From Neckera pumila (Eukaryota; Streptophyta; Bryopsida; Hypnales; Neckeraceae): a stretch of 64,000 bases of DNA. Below are positions 11,490 through 23,475 of the stretch, piece by piece. Made by a program: the position numbers and the translations under genes. The stretch lies in assembly GCA_963969595.1 (NCBI GenBank), contig OZ018412.1, positions 746,501 to 810,500 of the forward strand, given 5' to 3'. Below the pieces are notes generated by a model that saw nothing but the letters and a program-made list of their open reading frames with translations, made no database searches and was not told the DNA's origin. How positions within the stretch are numbered: position 1 is the stretch's first letter; the number at the start of each line of letters is the position of its first letter.

Positions 11490-12060
11490 AATAGTTTAGA
11501 AGTAAAGAAGTAGAGTTAATTTAGGAGTCAAAAATCCATGTAAAAAATAGAAGGTAAAAGTTAGATTTCAAAGTAAAATTTAGAAGTAAGAATTTAGTGT
11601 TAAAAGTTAAAGTTTAGAGTCAACCTAGAAGTGTAATTTGGAGGTTAAATTCAAAAGTTGAAATTAAAGTTAAATATAGGAGTTAAAATTCTAGAATTAA
11701 ATTAGAAGTTAAAATTTAGAATTAAAAGTTAAACTGTAGAGTTCAACTTAGAAATTAAAGCTTTGAATTAATTTTAGAAGTAAAAATCTAGAGTTAAAAG
11801 CTAAACCTTAGAGTTAAACTTAGAGGTTAAACCTTAGAGTTAGTTTTAGAAGTAAAATTCTAGAGTAAAAAGTCAAAATTTAGAGTGAAAAAAGAAGTTA
11901 AAACAAAGAAGTAAAATTAGAAGTAAAACAGTAGAGCAAAAATTAAAGTTGGGTATTAAAGTTAGAATAGAAGTAAAAATCTAGAGTTAAGGTAGAATCC
12001 TAAAGTAAATTGAAGATTTAAACATGGGAGTCCATGTAGAAGGATAAAACTTAGAATCAA
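11490..12060. repeat. Degenerate short-period repeat (gttaaaatttaga)
   Basis: About 570 bp are built from variations on 'agaagttaaaatttagagttaaa', with a fluctuating period of about 20-25 bp. No coding capacity. It follows the microsatellite directly. Confidence 0.7.
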
Positions 12061-12505
12061 CTTGGGAAGCTAATGGATAGGAAGTCGGCGTAAAAAACCC
12101 ATGGAAGGGACATAGGATAGATGGAGTATCCGCATGGTTGTTTCCCTTTGATCACCAAGGCTTGTTTCCCGAGTTGGTAGCTAATTAGTAGATCTTTGCA
12201 CTCACAGTTAGAGAATTCTTCTGTCATCCACAAAATTAGGAAAACTTAGCAAGATCCATTGCTTGGAAGGCACAATGGACTATGCTTGCATCACCCCCTA
12301 TATATTAAAAAAGTGGATAAAGGCTAAGAATTGGGTCGTGTTTGTTCTATTACTCAAGGTGGGTAATAAACATCCATATGTAGTTTTAGAAATACATGTC
12401 ATACTAGATGCGGAGTATAGTTTAAGGTACAATTTACAATGCTCTCTGACACCTTTTGCATATACTATAAACTTGGAAAGGTTGAAAATCTTAGCGAAAT
12501 AAAAC

Positions 12506-12646
12506 AAAATTAAGACAATAGCCGGTAATACTCAAATTGAATCCCAAAAGGTAGAAATCCTAGTTTAAAAAACCCAGAATTGAAACGATAACCAGTAATG
12601 CTCAAATTGAACCCCAGAAGGTCAAGAATCCTAGTTGAAGAATACA
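12506..12646. repeat. Two-copy tandem repeat, about 72 bp
   Basis: Units starting at about 12506 and 12578 share 'gtaat.ctcaaattgaa.ccca.aaggt' and 'aatcctagtt'. Confidence 0.65.
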
Positions 12647-13920
12647 AAACTAAGTCAAGAGAGCTTCAACAAAGTCACAAACAAAGTAAAAGACAAAGTA
12701 AAAAACCTAAGAAGTCCTCAAACTTGCAATCTCACTAAAATTTTTTGCAAGACATTGCCAACTAACTGCTGTCTAACTTATGTAAGTGTCTGTGCTAAAG
12801 GTCATTTGAGAGCACATCAACACATGTGTAATGTTACAATCAAATCAAGGACTACTAAAAAAGATGCCAAACACTACTTTGTTATTAGCTCATTTCAGGT
12901 AATGCTATTCAACATTTTTCTCCTAGTCTAGTTGTACAATAACAAATAGGCATTCATTCCGTCTCATTCCATCTCCCATGCTGACATAGATCAATGCTTT
13001 AACATCCTTAAGACAACTCCTAAATAGAACATTGCTTTAATATGCTTCCACAACACTTGCACCTTAAACAAAAGTACCACTCGGAAAATCAAGAACAACA
13101 CGCCTTTTGTTCAAACCAAAGGGCTTTTGTTCCAACTCTCAGCCCTCTTTATCACTAAAATTGTCTACAATGCAATATAAATCAATGAAGATGCGTCTTC
13201 AATGGCACCTTCATCCAATCATGGTCTTCCAACCGAACCCCATACCAACCTTGGTCCTCCACCTGCACCAGTAATATCTTTAGTTAAAAATTGATTGCAA
13301 GAAATTGAAACATTGTGGCTAATTGTTGAAAACAATTCTAAAAATTATGAGAAAAAAATTAGCCAAAGACTTAAAATAAATTTAGGTGAGTGGATAAATT
13401 TTGCCTAGATACTACGCAAGTTTCAGTAGGCAAGCAACACCAAGCATCACCAACACCAAATATTACCAAAGTATTGTAGAATTAAAAATAATAAGCACTC
13501 ATTTGCACCCCTGCTAGTCCTGTTCAATCTACCCGCAACCATTGCTGGTCCTCCTCCATACGCACTTCCAAGAGTTCCTACTTCCACCGCAACCACAACC
13601 AATCCTATTCTACTCGCACTCCCAAGGGGTCCTACTCCTCCACCTGCACCTCTTGTCAAGCAGTACTACTAAAAAAGGGGGCCTGTTTTTGCATAGATTG
13701 TGTTGATTTTTGTTAATTTCAGCAAATATATATACTAAAATAGCACATTTGTCCACTTTCTTTGAACAATCAGCAGAGATTGCTTGAACAACAAAGATTT
13801 ATGTTGATTTCAAATGTACAATGATCAATCAACTAAAATTTTGTTTTCTAATCAATATAGATTGCCAAAATTGTTAATTTAAAATGTACAATCATCAAAA
13901 TATAAAGACTTGAACCAATT
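12647..13920. other. Intergenic DNA without recognised gene
   Basis: Frames at 12635-12931 (+) and 13447-13659 (-) look like chance frames. The segment 13500-13660 is relatively C-rich, with a proline-rich reading on the + strand and no start or splice context. Confidence 0.5.
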
Positions 13921-13924
13921 TCAA

Positions 13925-14480
13925 GTATTTTTTTAGAAAATTTTAGAATCTTTCAAAAATATTTTTGGAGTCTACAAGAATCTACAAGAATCTTTCAAAA
14001 TCTTTTGGAATCTTTTAAAAATCTACTAGAATCTTTCAAATCTATTGGAATTTTTTCAAAATCTATTAAAATCATTTAGAATCTTTTGAAATCTTCCAAA
14101 ATATTTTGAAATCATTTAAAATCTTTTGCAGAGCATGAATCCAGATTTTGAATTTTAAACAAATTTTAACAAATAGAATTTGATTTTGAATTTGATTCAA
14201 ATTCCAATGAAATGCAATAATTACAATTCAGACTTAAAATTTGATTAAAGTCTTAATCAAATTCAAATCTTATTCAAGTTCAATTCAAATGCAATTTCTA
14301 TTTCAAATAATTTAATGAAAATTCAAATTTTGATGTCAATTGAAATTTGATTGAAATTCAAATCCTAATGCAAGTCTTATTCTATTTTTTATAGATAATA
14401 ATTTGATTAGTGTTCAAATTTACAATTTAATTTGAATTCTAAGCTTTGAATTAAAGAAGTTCAAATTTTGAACTATTCAC
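13925..14480. repeat. Low-complexity degenerate repeats
   Basis: 13925-14135 is built from 'aatctttcaaaatctttt', period about 14-15 bp. 14160-14480 is built from 'attcaaattttgaattt' words. Non-coding. Confidence 0.65.
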
Positions 14481-14483
14481 ACT

Positions 14484-15894
14484 TCTAACTTAACATTGAA
14501 CTTTGCAAGCCCTATACTGCTAAGCCATTTTCTACCAAAAAACACTCAAAAGTTCTTTTTTTGTTGCATTCATCCAAGAAAATAGGAAGGATATTTTTTT
14601 TAGTCAAACCATACTTCACTAGTCTTAGATTCTTAGATCCTATGCTAAACTAAATTTCATAAAGTTTGATTGTGCAAATTGGAAGACATACATTAGCATT
14701 CAAACTTAGAAAGCATTTTTTTTTCTAATGCTAGCTTGCAATTTCAAATGACTTTGATTGTCATTTGGGGAAATTTTTGTTCTAAAGAATTTGCGATAAA
14801 ATTTTTATTTATTGAAGAATTGAATTTAAACTCTCTAGAAAAAATTTGAAAAATATAGCACTTCATTTTCAATCTTTAAAAAATTGTCAAAGATAAGTAC
14901 ATTCAAGATTGTAAAAAATTAGACCGTTTATAGCTTTGGGATCAAATTAAAACACAATCATCCAAATATTGAGATTATTCTAGCAAACAGATTTAACTTT
15001 ATAAAAAAAATATGATTCCTATAGGTTATCTCATCACCAAGATGCTTAGATGACACAAAAATTAATATTCATCACAATTTTTTAATTACAAGAATAGAGC
15101 AAATCAAAACTTCACATTCACAAAAAACCTAATATTTGAGGAAAAAAATTTTGTTCTTTGAGGAGAAAATGGTAAATTAACTACGGTTCAAATTTGAACT
15201 TTAATATTTGAACTATTTAAAACGTGACGTTTCAGCTATTCAAATTTCTAAATTTGATCTATTTGAACTTGTAAATTTGAACTATCCAAAAATGGATTTC
15301 ATTCTAAGTTTAGGAAAATGCTTGTCAGATATTCAAAACATGTATTAACAAATTGGAAATTTTACCACTAAAACTAGACTTCAATATCTATTTTTTCCAA
15401 CAAGTTTCATAGAAAAATGCCTATTCCAATGGTTGCAATGTTGTAATAAAAAATCTACACCCAATGTTTTTCTTTTTTTTCAAAAATATTGAAAATTGAG
15501 TTAATTGAAGGACTTCAAAGTTTATTTTAGAGTAGAGATTCCATAACTACCCACAAACTAAAACTCTTCACAACTTTCATCTCATTAATAAAAATGGAAT
15601 GATTCAAAGCTTTCCATGTATATATAAATCTAGAGAACCAATTTCAAATTTTTATTTTAAAAAAAAGTGATTTTTTAAGAATTTTTTGAGTTGCCTCCCG
15701 AGCACTGAAAATCACATACCATACAATAACCTTTCTACCATGCAATCAAAATTTATGAAAATTGTTGGGCCTTAAAGCTACTCCTTGGGAAAATGTTGTT
15801 TGAAAATTTCAAAGAAAAAAAATAAAAACTCCATTTGTAGTGAGCTGCATAAAATCGCTATACTGCCAAAAAACGGTGTTTGGACATTTAGGGG
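14484..15894 (-). mobile_element. Diverged piggyBac-type repeat copy
   Basis: The right end, TTTAGGGG followed by TTAA at 15895-15898, and the ~340 bp before it (…tagtgagctgcataaaatcgc…, ccttaaagctactccttgggaaaat) are the reverse complement of the left end of the piggyBac element at 19793. The left boundary is uncertain because its terminal repeat has decayed. No transposase frame survives. Confidence 0.5.
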
Positions 15895-15898
15895 TTAA

Positions 15899-16640
15899 AG
15901 CTATAACATTTTATAGTAGATTAATATTTTATTAAGAGCATAGATATCAATATTGGTATCCAAAAAAGAGGATCTCTATAAACATAATTGGTAAAGAATT
16001 CATCCAAAGTAAATTCTTACAAACTTTTAAAATCAATTAGAAATGACTAACACTGAAAACAATTTTTTAGTAGTCAAATCATTGAAGAATACAACAAAAT
16101 TTATGTTTTCACCATGCATGGATATATTAGATCTGGTTCATCCAATCAAGTGATCAAACATTCATCATCCATTGGATGTTGACTTTCTCAAGCACTAAAA
16201 AATAAAAGTATCTCAAGGGTTAAAAAGTAAAAGTACTACCCTTCTTCCCATAAGTAATATGTTGCAAGTTATACAACATCATTCCCAATACTTGAATAGA
16301 AAAGTAAACCTCACTCCACCAAGTCCCTGCTATTTTTGAAAATAGGTTTCGTGATAGCTAGTTTCAACCCATGAGCACTTCATACAACTTTTCACCTATT
16401 GCTTTCTGTTGTTTCGTGTCGATACACTATCAAAGCTTCTTGTTGCACGCAACTTTTACAGTTTAGTTTAAGTTTTTAATTTGATAACATAAATCTGTGG
16501 TGCTATTGTGATTCATTCTTATGGTTGAGGGTATTTAATTGTGTTGGCTTTGTTTTTTGTGATTTGAAATGTGTTGGTGAGAGATTAGGGTTTGAAATCA
16601 AGGAGAGCGCTAGTGATATAATTTTATGTTTGTTTTACAA
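15899..16640. other. AT-rich intergenic DNA
   Basis: No gene, repeat end or RNA feature recognised. Confidence 0.55.
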
Positions 16641-16870
16641 ATTGGTTTTCATATGATGGTGGCGCCATAGTTGTCACATCGGACAGATCGTCTGTCCAAA
16701 TTATCCAATATGTCCGCCTTTCCACGACGTCCAATAATCCTAACCTGCCCAATGTCATTACTTTAAGGTAGTCACATTGCCGTCCAAATTGTCCGAAATT
16801 TTTGCCCGTTTGGGACGTTTGGTGATCCTAAGTTGCCAAATGTGACAACAATGGACGGCATTACAAGAAG

Positions 16871-17520
16871 GCTATTTTTACAAGACGTGCTCAATATCCT
16901 CTTGAGACAAACAAAGAATCCCCTCTTAAAAGTATGACTCCGTTGGTGGGATCTCTTATTCATGGTATGTCCATTTGCATTATAGAAAACACCACCATGT
17001 GGCATATCCGTGGCTACCCCCAAGAGTTCCATCAGTATGTTCCATGGTATGGTACTCCAAGAATCTCCAACCGCTAGACGAGCGAGGTTTTGATGCCTAC
17101 ACCTAGAGATTTCTTCATTGAGCGGCAAGGGTATTTAAATTTTATCCATGCTATTTGTGTGATTGTAGTTGTCTCTGGTGAGTATGATCCATTGATGGTC
17201 CAGGTCAATCATTTTTTAAGGATGCTTCTAGCAGCTTGGGAGGGTTTCCTGTGACTTTGCACACCAATGAGGTGCAAAAGCTCTTTAGATTGCATGAAGA
17301 TTATTGGGGTGGGGTTCGTTTTAATGAAGATGGTTTGCCATTGGAAAAAGATGGTAGTGGCGGCAGCCGTGATGGTGAGGATACTTCAGATTCTCTTGAC
17401 AAGACTCCAAAGGCCCTTAGTCAAGCAGCATGGAAGCTCATTGTGCCTCCTGCGCCTCCTATTTTCCCTGTTGTACCCAGAGGAAACGTTGGACAGTGCA
17501 CAATCCCATACACCTTGTGA
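16871..17520 (+). pseudogene. Unrecognised decayed coding stretch
   Basis: From the ATG at 16934 the + frame reads well for more than 90 codons with one TAG (after PRISNR) and reaches 17233. It then shifts frame and continues as GGFPVTLHTNEVQKLFRLHE to the TGA at 17518. Composition, codon usage and the absence of other stops look protein-like, and a D/E/G/S-rich linker (EKDGSGGSRDGEDTSDS) follows. I recognise no domain. A further short acidic frame at 17715-17927 may belong to the same decayed gene. It could be a transposon protein or a broken host gene. Confidence 0.35.
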
Positions 17521-17929
17521 CAGGTCTTTTAGCCTCTCAGCTCATGTGCCTTGCAGGGGAGGAAGAAGATTCTTGAGCTACTTAGCTTGAGTTCATGCAA
17601 GGAATAGGAGTAGGAGATCTTTCTTTAGATGTTGCATCGATGATTTTTTGCTACTTGGAGGAGGTTTGTTACAATCCAGTGGCACATGATTTACCTTTGT
17701 GCAATGACTGATGCATGTTCCTCTTGGCTTGTCATGAGGCCAAAGTATCTGCAAAAGTATCTTTGACCAGAATAATGGAACCAGAATCAGGAACCGAGGA
17801 CTACTTTGACCTATCGGAAGATTTGAATTACAACCACGATGAGGTGGAAGCAGTATGTGAGTACTATGGGGAGTACCAACGACATCTGGCACATGCTTGT
17901 GTAGGGGTTGCGGCCATGGTGGATTGATG

Positions 17930-18690
17930 TTCTATGATCCTTTTTTTCTAGAATTTCTCCACTCTCGACTTGCAAGAACTTTCATTTTTGATAGGAGGAC
18001 ATGAAAAGTGTTGTTAGATGTCGTCTTACTATAGGAAGTAGAATTAGATCATTACTTTTTTCCCACACCCAGAAGTCGTAGCTTTTCCTTTTGTTGTCCT
18101 ATTTTCTTCCTTATAGCTGTAAGTTGAAGAGTTGATATGAATAATTAGCGTTGTATAAATCGGTGAGTTTTGAACTCATGCTTTCACTATGTTCTTTTGA
18201 TTCAGTAGTTTCAAGTGATTTAATATATTACACTAGAATTTGGTTGATCCAATTCACAAATCAGAACATATACCAAATAATAATTGAAAAATGCATAAAT
18301 ATTTAGCATTAATGAATTCAAGTATTATAAATTAGTATTACCACAGAGAACCTTGTCCGGTTTACTGGGCAATGAAGTCCCAAACTTACTGCCCAGTGAA
18401 GTACTATTCGAGCGCGTTTAGGGTAACTGGACCCGCGCGGCGCTTGCTACCATGAGTCTCATTGAACCGTATCCCTCCACGCGCCTACTTGAGGGCAGCA
18501 ATGGTGGAAAAGAGAGGAGAGCCAAGGAGGGCAGGGCAAATAACCGGTCAGCAGGCAACCGGTGGATGGGGGGACGGGCAACCGGTGGAGGGCGGATAAG
18601 CGACTGGTGGGTGGAGGACGGGCGGCCAGGAGAAGGGAGCAAGCAAGCAGGCCGGCGACTGAGGGTCGCCATCAGGCTATGATGCTTCCT
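17930..18690. other. Intergenic, with a GC-rich island at 18.42-18.68 kb
   Basis: The GC-rich part is open on both strands (18452-18682 +, 18418-18867 -) because stop codons are rare in such sequence. The frames are low-complexity G/R-rich or P/R-rich and not credible genes. Confidence 0.45.
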
Positions 18691-18691
18691 T

Positions 18692-19676
18692 GTACTATAA
18701 AAAACTGGCCTTTTTTGTGATGTTTGAAAAAACGTCGTATGATGTCCGGTTTGACATGTCTGAGAGTCAATGTAGATGTCACCTAAAATCGCGTCATAGA
18801 AAACAAGCAAAAAACGTCTAGTGTTTTCAAAAAACGTGCCAATTTCTGGCTTGTTTTTTTCTAACATCCTACAAAACAGGGTCTTCCAAGCTTACAAAAT
18901 GAAAGCACGTGGAGGCCACATAGGCAAAATTCTCATCCACGCAGGGCCACGTAGGCAACTTTTTCCTCCAACCCATTTTTTTCATCTATCCGTTTTTCTT
19001 CATCCAACCCATTTTTCATCCAATCTGTTTTTCATCCAACCCGTTTTTCATCCAATCTATTTTTCATCCAATCCATTTTTTTTCATCCAATCCATTTTTC
19101 AAAAACTAATTAGTCAATAGAAATTAATCAATAAAATTATGCAATAAAAAAAAAGTAGAATCCACCAAGAATTTTAAAAAAAATTACCATTTATCATCAA
19201 ATTTATCTTGATGACATAATTACGTGAAAATGAAGATTTTCAGGGTCATATTTGTACCCATTCTTTGTCCATGGTGAGACAAACAATATGGGATAATTAG
19301 CCTACGTTGTCTCAGATGTCCAGTCCGACATCCAACCCGTTGTTCCAAACATTTGGCCCGAGGTTCATCCATCCATTTTTTATTTTTTTTCCAAAATATG
19401 CCACGTAGCTGCCCTTTTCCAAGTCTACTTGTTGAGGTGGCAGCTTTTGTTGTATGCGACGTTATATAAAATCATGGCCACGTTGCAATCGACATCATCA
19501 CAAACGTAGCCGTCTACAATGACATAGTCGTGTTTTTTGCAAAGCACTTACACGTTTCTGCAAAACACGTACATGTTTCTGCAAAACATGTATATGTTTT
19601 TTAGAACATCTGATATTTGAAAAAACATGACGCGTTTTTGCCTAAACGCCGCCAAAAACAAGCTTTTCTTATAGTG
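18692..19676. mobile_element. Non-autonomous CACTA element, 985 bp
   Basis: The left end reads TACTATAAAAAAC and the right end ends CTTATAGTG, inverted repeats of CACTATAAGAAA with one changed base. The 3-bp sequence ttg lies immediately outside both ends (18689-18691 and 19677-19679), fitting a CACTA target duplication. Inside are repeated words (tgtttctgcaaaacacgtac) near the right end and a 15-16 bp minisatellite (ttttcatccaatccat) from 18965 to 19100. No transposase. Confidence 0.75.
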
Positions 19677-19792
19677 TTGCTGCGTTGCTCAGCGGAAGGT
19701 GGCGCGAGCTTCCAATTTCAAAATTTTGGGGGAAAATTTGAGAAACCCAGAGCGTAGTGCGTTCAGAAGTGGAATCCAAAGTTGAATTTTAA
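19677..19792. other. Short spacer between two transposons
   Basis: 116 bp, ending with TTAA at 19789-19792, the target site of the next element. Confidence 0.6.
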
Positions 19793-20006
19793 CCCCTAAA
19801 GGACCAAACACCTTTTCTTAGCAACATAGCAATTTTGGGCAGCTCACTACAAATGGATTTTTTATTTTTTTTCTTTGAAAATTTCAAAAAATATGTGCCC
19901 AAGGAGTAGCTTTAAAGTCCAACAGTTTTCATAACTTTTGACTACACAGTTAAAAAGTTATTGCATGATATGTAATTTTCCGCGTTTGGCAGGCAGCCTG
20001 GGCAGC

Positions 20007-20519
20007 TCAAAAAACTCCTTTAAAAATCACTTTTTTGAAAAATGAAAAAGTTGGAAGTGGTTCTAAAGAAAAATTTAAGAGTGGAAAAGTTTGAATCACT
20101 CCATTTTGTTTAATGAGGTGAGAGTTATTAAGAATTCCAGTTTGTGGGTAGGTTTGGAATCCATAGACTCCATACCTATCAAGCATCCAAGATTTCAATT
20201 TCCAAAAACTAATTGAAGCATTCACAGCCAAATCAAGCTCCATGCTTCTAATTAGCTGGCCTTCACTTCCAAAAAGTTGTATTACAGTAACACCTGTTAC
20301 TTCCACTACAACAATTGAATGTGCAAAATTAATGCTAATTGGTGTACAATTCGATGTGCATAGACCTATATCTGAAGAAGTACCATTGCAATCACACAAG
20401 AAGGGAGGCAGAAATCGGAGCCCATTTTGCAAAGTTGAAGCTTCTCTGTTTTTGAAGAGTAGATGAAAGACTGCAACTTCACAGTGCGTGAGAGAGCTTA
20501 GGAAGTTTCTCATTATCAA
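20007..20519 (-). CDS. Unexplained 170-codon frame inside piggyBac element
   Basis: A 170-codon open frame on the strand opposite to the transposase. Long frames are rare by chance in DNA this AT-rich, and here there is no recognised coding frame on the other strand to explain it. It has a Cys-rich stretch (CDCNGTSSDIGLCTSNC) and then a hydrophobic/mixed part. The last ~35 codons run into the terminal repeat shared with other TTAA elements. I do not recognise it. Options are a captured host-gene fragment or a chance frame. Confidence 0.3.
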   Translation of the reverse strand: MIMRNFLSSLTHCEVAVFHLLFKNREASTLQNGLRFLPPFLCDCNGTSSDIGLCTSNCTPISINFAHSIVVVEVTGVTVIQLFGSEGQLIRSMELDLAVNASISFWKLKSWMLDRYGVYGFQTYPQTGILNNSHLIKQNGVIQTFPLLNFSLEPLPTFSFFKKVIFKGVF

Positions 20520-20609
20520 AGAGAGGTAGAATTACAAGCATGAGGTCCAGCCGCAAGGAAAAAGAGGTACAACCTTGTGCCTCTTACGTAGCCATAGTTT
20601 CAAAAATGT

Positions 20610-23475
20610 GTGTTTTTTCCTAATTTTTGTAGATTGCCTTGGGATGGGCTTCCGGTGCATCGCAGCTACAGATTGATAGCATTATCAACACAAATTTCAC
20701 CGGATCCACCATCTTCAAGTACAAGTCCATTACCTGCAGATGTTCATACTCCCACTTTGAAGTATCCAACTCCTCTTCCTATTCCACCAGTACCTTGCAA
20801 AGAAGAGGACAACTTTGAATTTGAAGACACACTATACATTGGAGAGGGCGACTCCAATTTCTTTGACACTCACTCCAAAGACAAAGACGGTAGAGAATCT
20901 AGCTGTGAAGGTATTGAGGAGGACAATTTTGATGAAGGTATTTAAGCATTTGATGAGGTCTGCTCATTGGAAGAAATGTTTTAGCCACCAAAGTTGCTAC
21001 ACACTTCACTAGCCTTGTCTACAATCAAATCTACACAGCCACAACGGACATTGTTCAGAAATAAGGAGGCACATTTTTCCTCTGCATAAGCCGGCGTCGA
21101 CAGGGATGAGGGCAGCAGGGAGCGGCTCGTCGGCGTCGACTTCCAAGGAAGCGTCAATAGCCAAGGGGAGCAGTCCGGTGAACGGGGGGTAGCCCAACAA
21201 ACATGGTAGCAGTTGGGGGAACGAGGGGAATGGTCGGGGAAACGGGGGGAGTGTTGGAAATTGGGGTTTGAGTGGTGGCAGGCTGGAGAGGCCCGGAGCA
21301 GGAGATTCGAGCAAATGCAGATTCAGGATGTGGCTAGCAGAGGGGCTTGCCAGGGTGAAGAGGGCAGCCCACCCACTGGTCCAAAGCTCCCCTCACCTGC
21401 TAGCCTTGAATTGCTTCCTTTTGCAAAGAGGGCTGGGGTTGCGATTGAGAAGAGAGGAGCTCCAATTGGGGGAACACATTATTGGGATGACATTGGAGGA
21501 CCACATTTCATGGCACCTTTTGCCATAGACTACAAGAGTGACAATGAAATTGATTTTGGATATGCAAAAGTAGACTTCGATGAGTCTGATGAAGCGGACT
21601 ATGATGTTGACCTTGGGGACGTACGTGGTGTGAAATGTGTTTATCGGGACTCAATGTGGTAGGAGAAACCTATTATGTATGACCCGGAGCCTCAAGAGTT
21701 CATTCACTATAAAAAAAAAAACGTTTTAGGTGACACGCCCTAATTTTTTATGACAGATTTTAGGTGCTGTCAATGTTGACAACCTAAAATTTTTATGTCA
21801 ACAAAAGTGTCCAACATAACATGAATGTTGACATAAAAACATTGGATTGTCAATATTCATGTTACGTTGTACGTTTTTGTTCACATAAAATTTTCGGATT
21901 GTCAACATTGACATCACCTAAAATCCGTCATAAAAATTAGGGCTCATCACCTAAAATGAGGGTTTCTTATAGTGATTGGACTTTTCGGCTTAAATACCTC
22001 ATAGAGGTACTTCCCAATGTTCTTGAATTTATTTGACATACTGTGGCCATATTATGTTTTACTCCGCATTGTGAACAAAACAAATAGATATGCCACTTGT
22101 GAACGGGGTAGGAATGGAAAAACTTATGGTGGAGAGAATTGGGAGCCTCTCACGGTAGCAGAGCTCAAAGTTTTTATTGCCATTATGGTATATATGGGGA
22201 TGAAGAAGCAACCAAACATCAGAACTTACTGGCACACGATTGGTTCAATTTTCCACTGTTCAATAATCTCGGGACTCATGGCTTGTAATTGGTTCATGAT
22301 TTTGACCAAGTGTTTACATATTACAAATCTGTCTAAATATGAGAGCAAAAAAACTAGGCCTAGATATGACAAAATGAGTCAATTTTGGTGGTTGATGAAA
22401 GCAATTTGCAAAAGTTGTAGAAATGCATGGAATGTGGGGAAATTCACAACTATAGTTGAAATGATGATTAGATATAAGGGCACGTACTGCCCGGCATGGC
22501 AATACATGCCTCAGAAATTGTAGAAGTGGGGCTTGAAGGTTTGGTGTCTGGTCAGTTCGAAACCTAAACTTGCCTCCAATTTTGAAGTGTATTGTGGAAA
22601 AGATCCCATTGTCAAAGAAGGTATTGATGTACCACTTGCGGGAGTTTGTGAGGCACCACGATTGGCTCATAATATGAGTACTACGGTTGGTGGCACCTAT
22701 TGAGGACAAAGGGCATGTTATAAGAATTGATAATTTTTTCTCTAGTATTCTTTTATTCAAGGAGTTGTTAGAGAAAGGGACATATGCTACAAGGACTATT
22801 CGGTGCAATTGGGTTGGGCTCCCAAGTGCATTCAAAAATACAAAAGAATTCAATAGAAAGCCACAAGGTACATTAGAGTGGCGCATGCATGAGTCATGGC
22901 AAATGCGTGCAATTTTATGGAAGGATAAAAAGCCTTTTCTCATTATTTCAACACATGCAATCCTGATACAATTTCCTTATCAATTTCCGGTGGTGAACGT
23001 CCCACGACCGGCATGATGGAATGGCTCTACCCGTGAGAGAATTTAGGCATCTCCCGTGCATTTCGAGTATACAACATATATGAGAGGGGTTGATGTAGCA
23101 AACCAGTTGTGTGCATCATATATTTGTCAGACTTGTTCGCATAAGTGGTGGCATCGTGCTTTTTTTTTTCCTTGTAGACACAAGCATTGTAAATATGTAT
23201 GTAATATACATGGACAAATGCAAAGAGCAGATGCCACCTTGACATCCAATGTCTCATCTTCAATTTCGGACTCACTTATGCAAAGCACTCACAAAGAATT
23301 GGTCGAGGAAGAGACGTGCGCAATGCACTAAAGAGCCCTAGCGTGTACGCGTTTGTTACCCGGCGTTCAGTGATGTTCAAAGGGCATGTGTAGTTTGTAA
23401 TGATGAATCCGGCCCGTTGATTAGGCCGAAGACTTTTTGCCCCACATGCAACAACAAATTCATGTGTTGGTGAAA
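20610..23475 (+). pseudogene. piggyBac-family transposase, broken
   Basis: An N-terminal exon-like piece lies at 20610-20945 (P/S/T-rich, then acidic). A second runs 21213-21701 and would join across the MITE to 22017-22523. The core is clear: NRYATCERG, WEPLTVAELKVFIAIMVYMG, then MMIRYKGTYCPAWQYMP, the GHVIRIDNFFSS block near 22710, YMRGVDVANQ...SHKWWHRAFFF near 23080-23165, and a C-terminal zinc-ribbon (C..C, FCPTCNNKFMC) near 23385-23470. This order matches DDE_Tnp_1_7 transposases. Damage: stops TAG 21660, TAG 22002, TAG 22521, TGA 22701, a frameshift near 22690 and another in the T-run at about 23160. The first catalytic Asp (usual VDEMM) reads VEMM, and the second Asp of GVDxxDQ is Asn. 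It cannot be active. Confidence 0.9.
21705..21974. mobile_element. CACTA-type MITE, 270 bp, inside piggyBac gene
   Basis: Ends CACTATAA...TTATAGTG, with extended inverted arms (ttttaggtgacacgccctaa against its complement near 21930-21965). The 3-bp target duplication att lies at 21702-21704 and 21975-21977. Removing it rejoins the transposase frame at EPQEFI/GLFGLN. It inserted after the piggyBac copy landed. Confidence 0.9.

Noticed and set aside
11190..11494. Open frames rich in NKQT or FVCL
   Set aside because: They are translations of the (CAAA)n microsatellite.
18418..18867. Frames of 76 and 149 codons on opposite strands
   Set aside because: Short GC-rich island with few stops on either strand; low-complexity G/R and P/R composition.
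22314..22943. 209-codon minus-strand frame
   Set aside because: Antisense shadow of the piggyBac transposase core.
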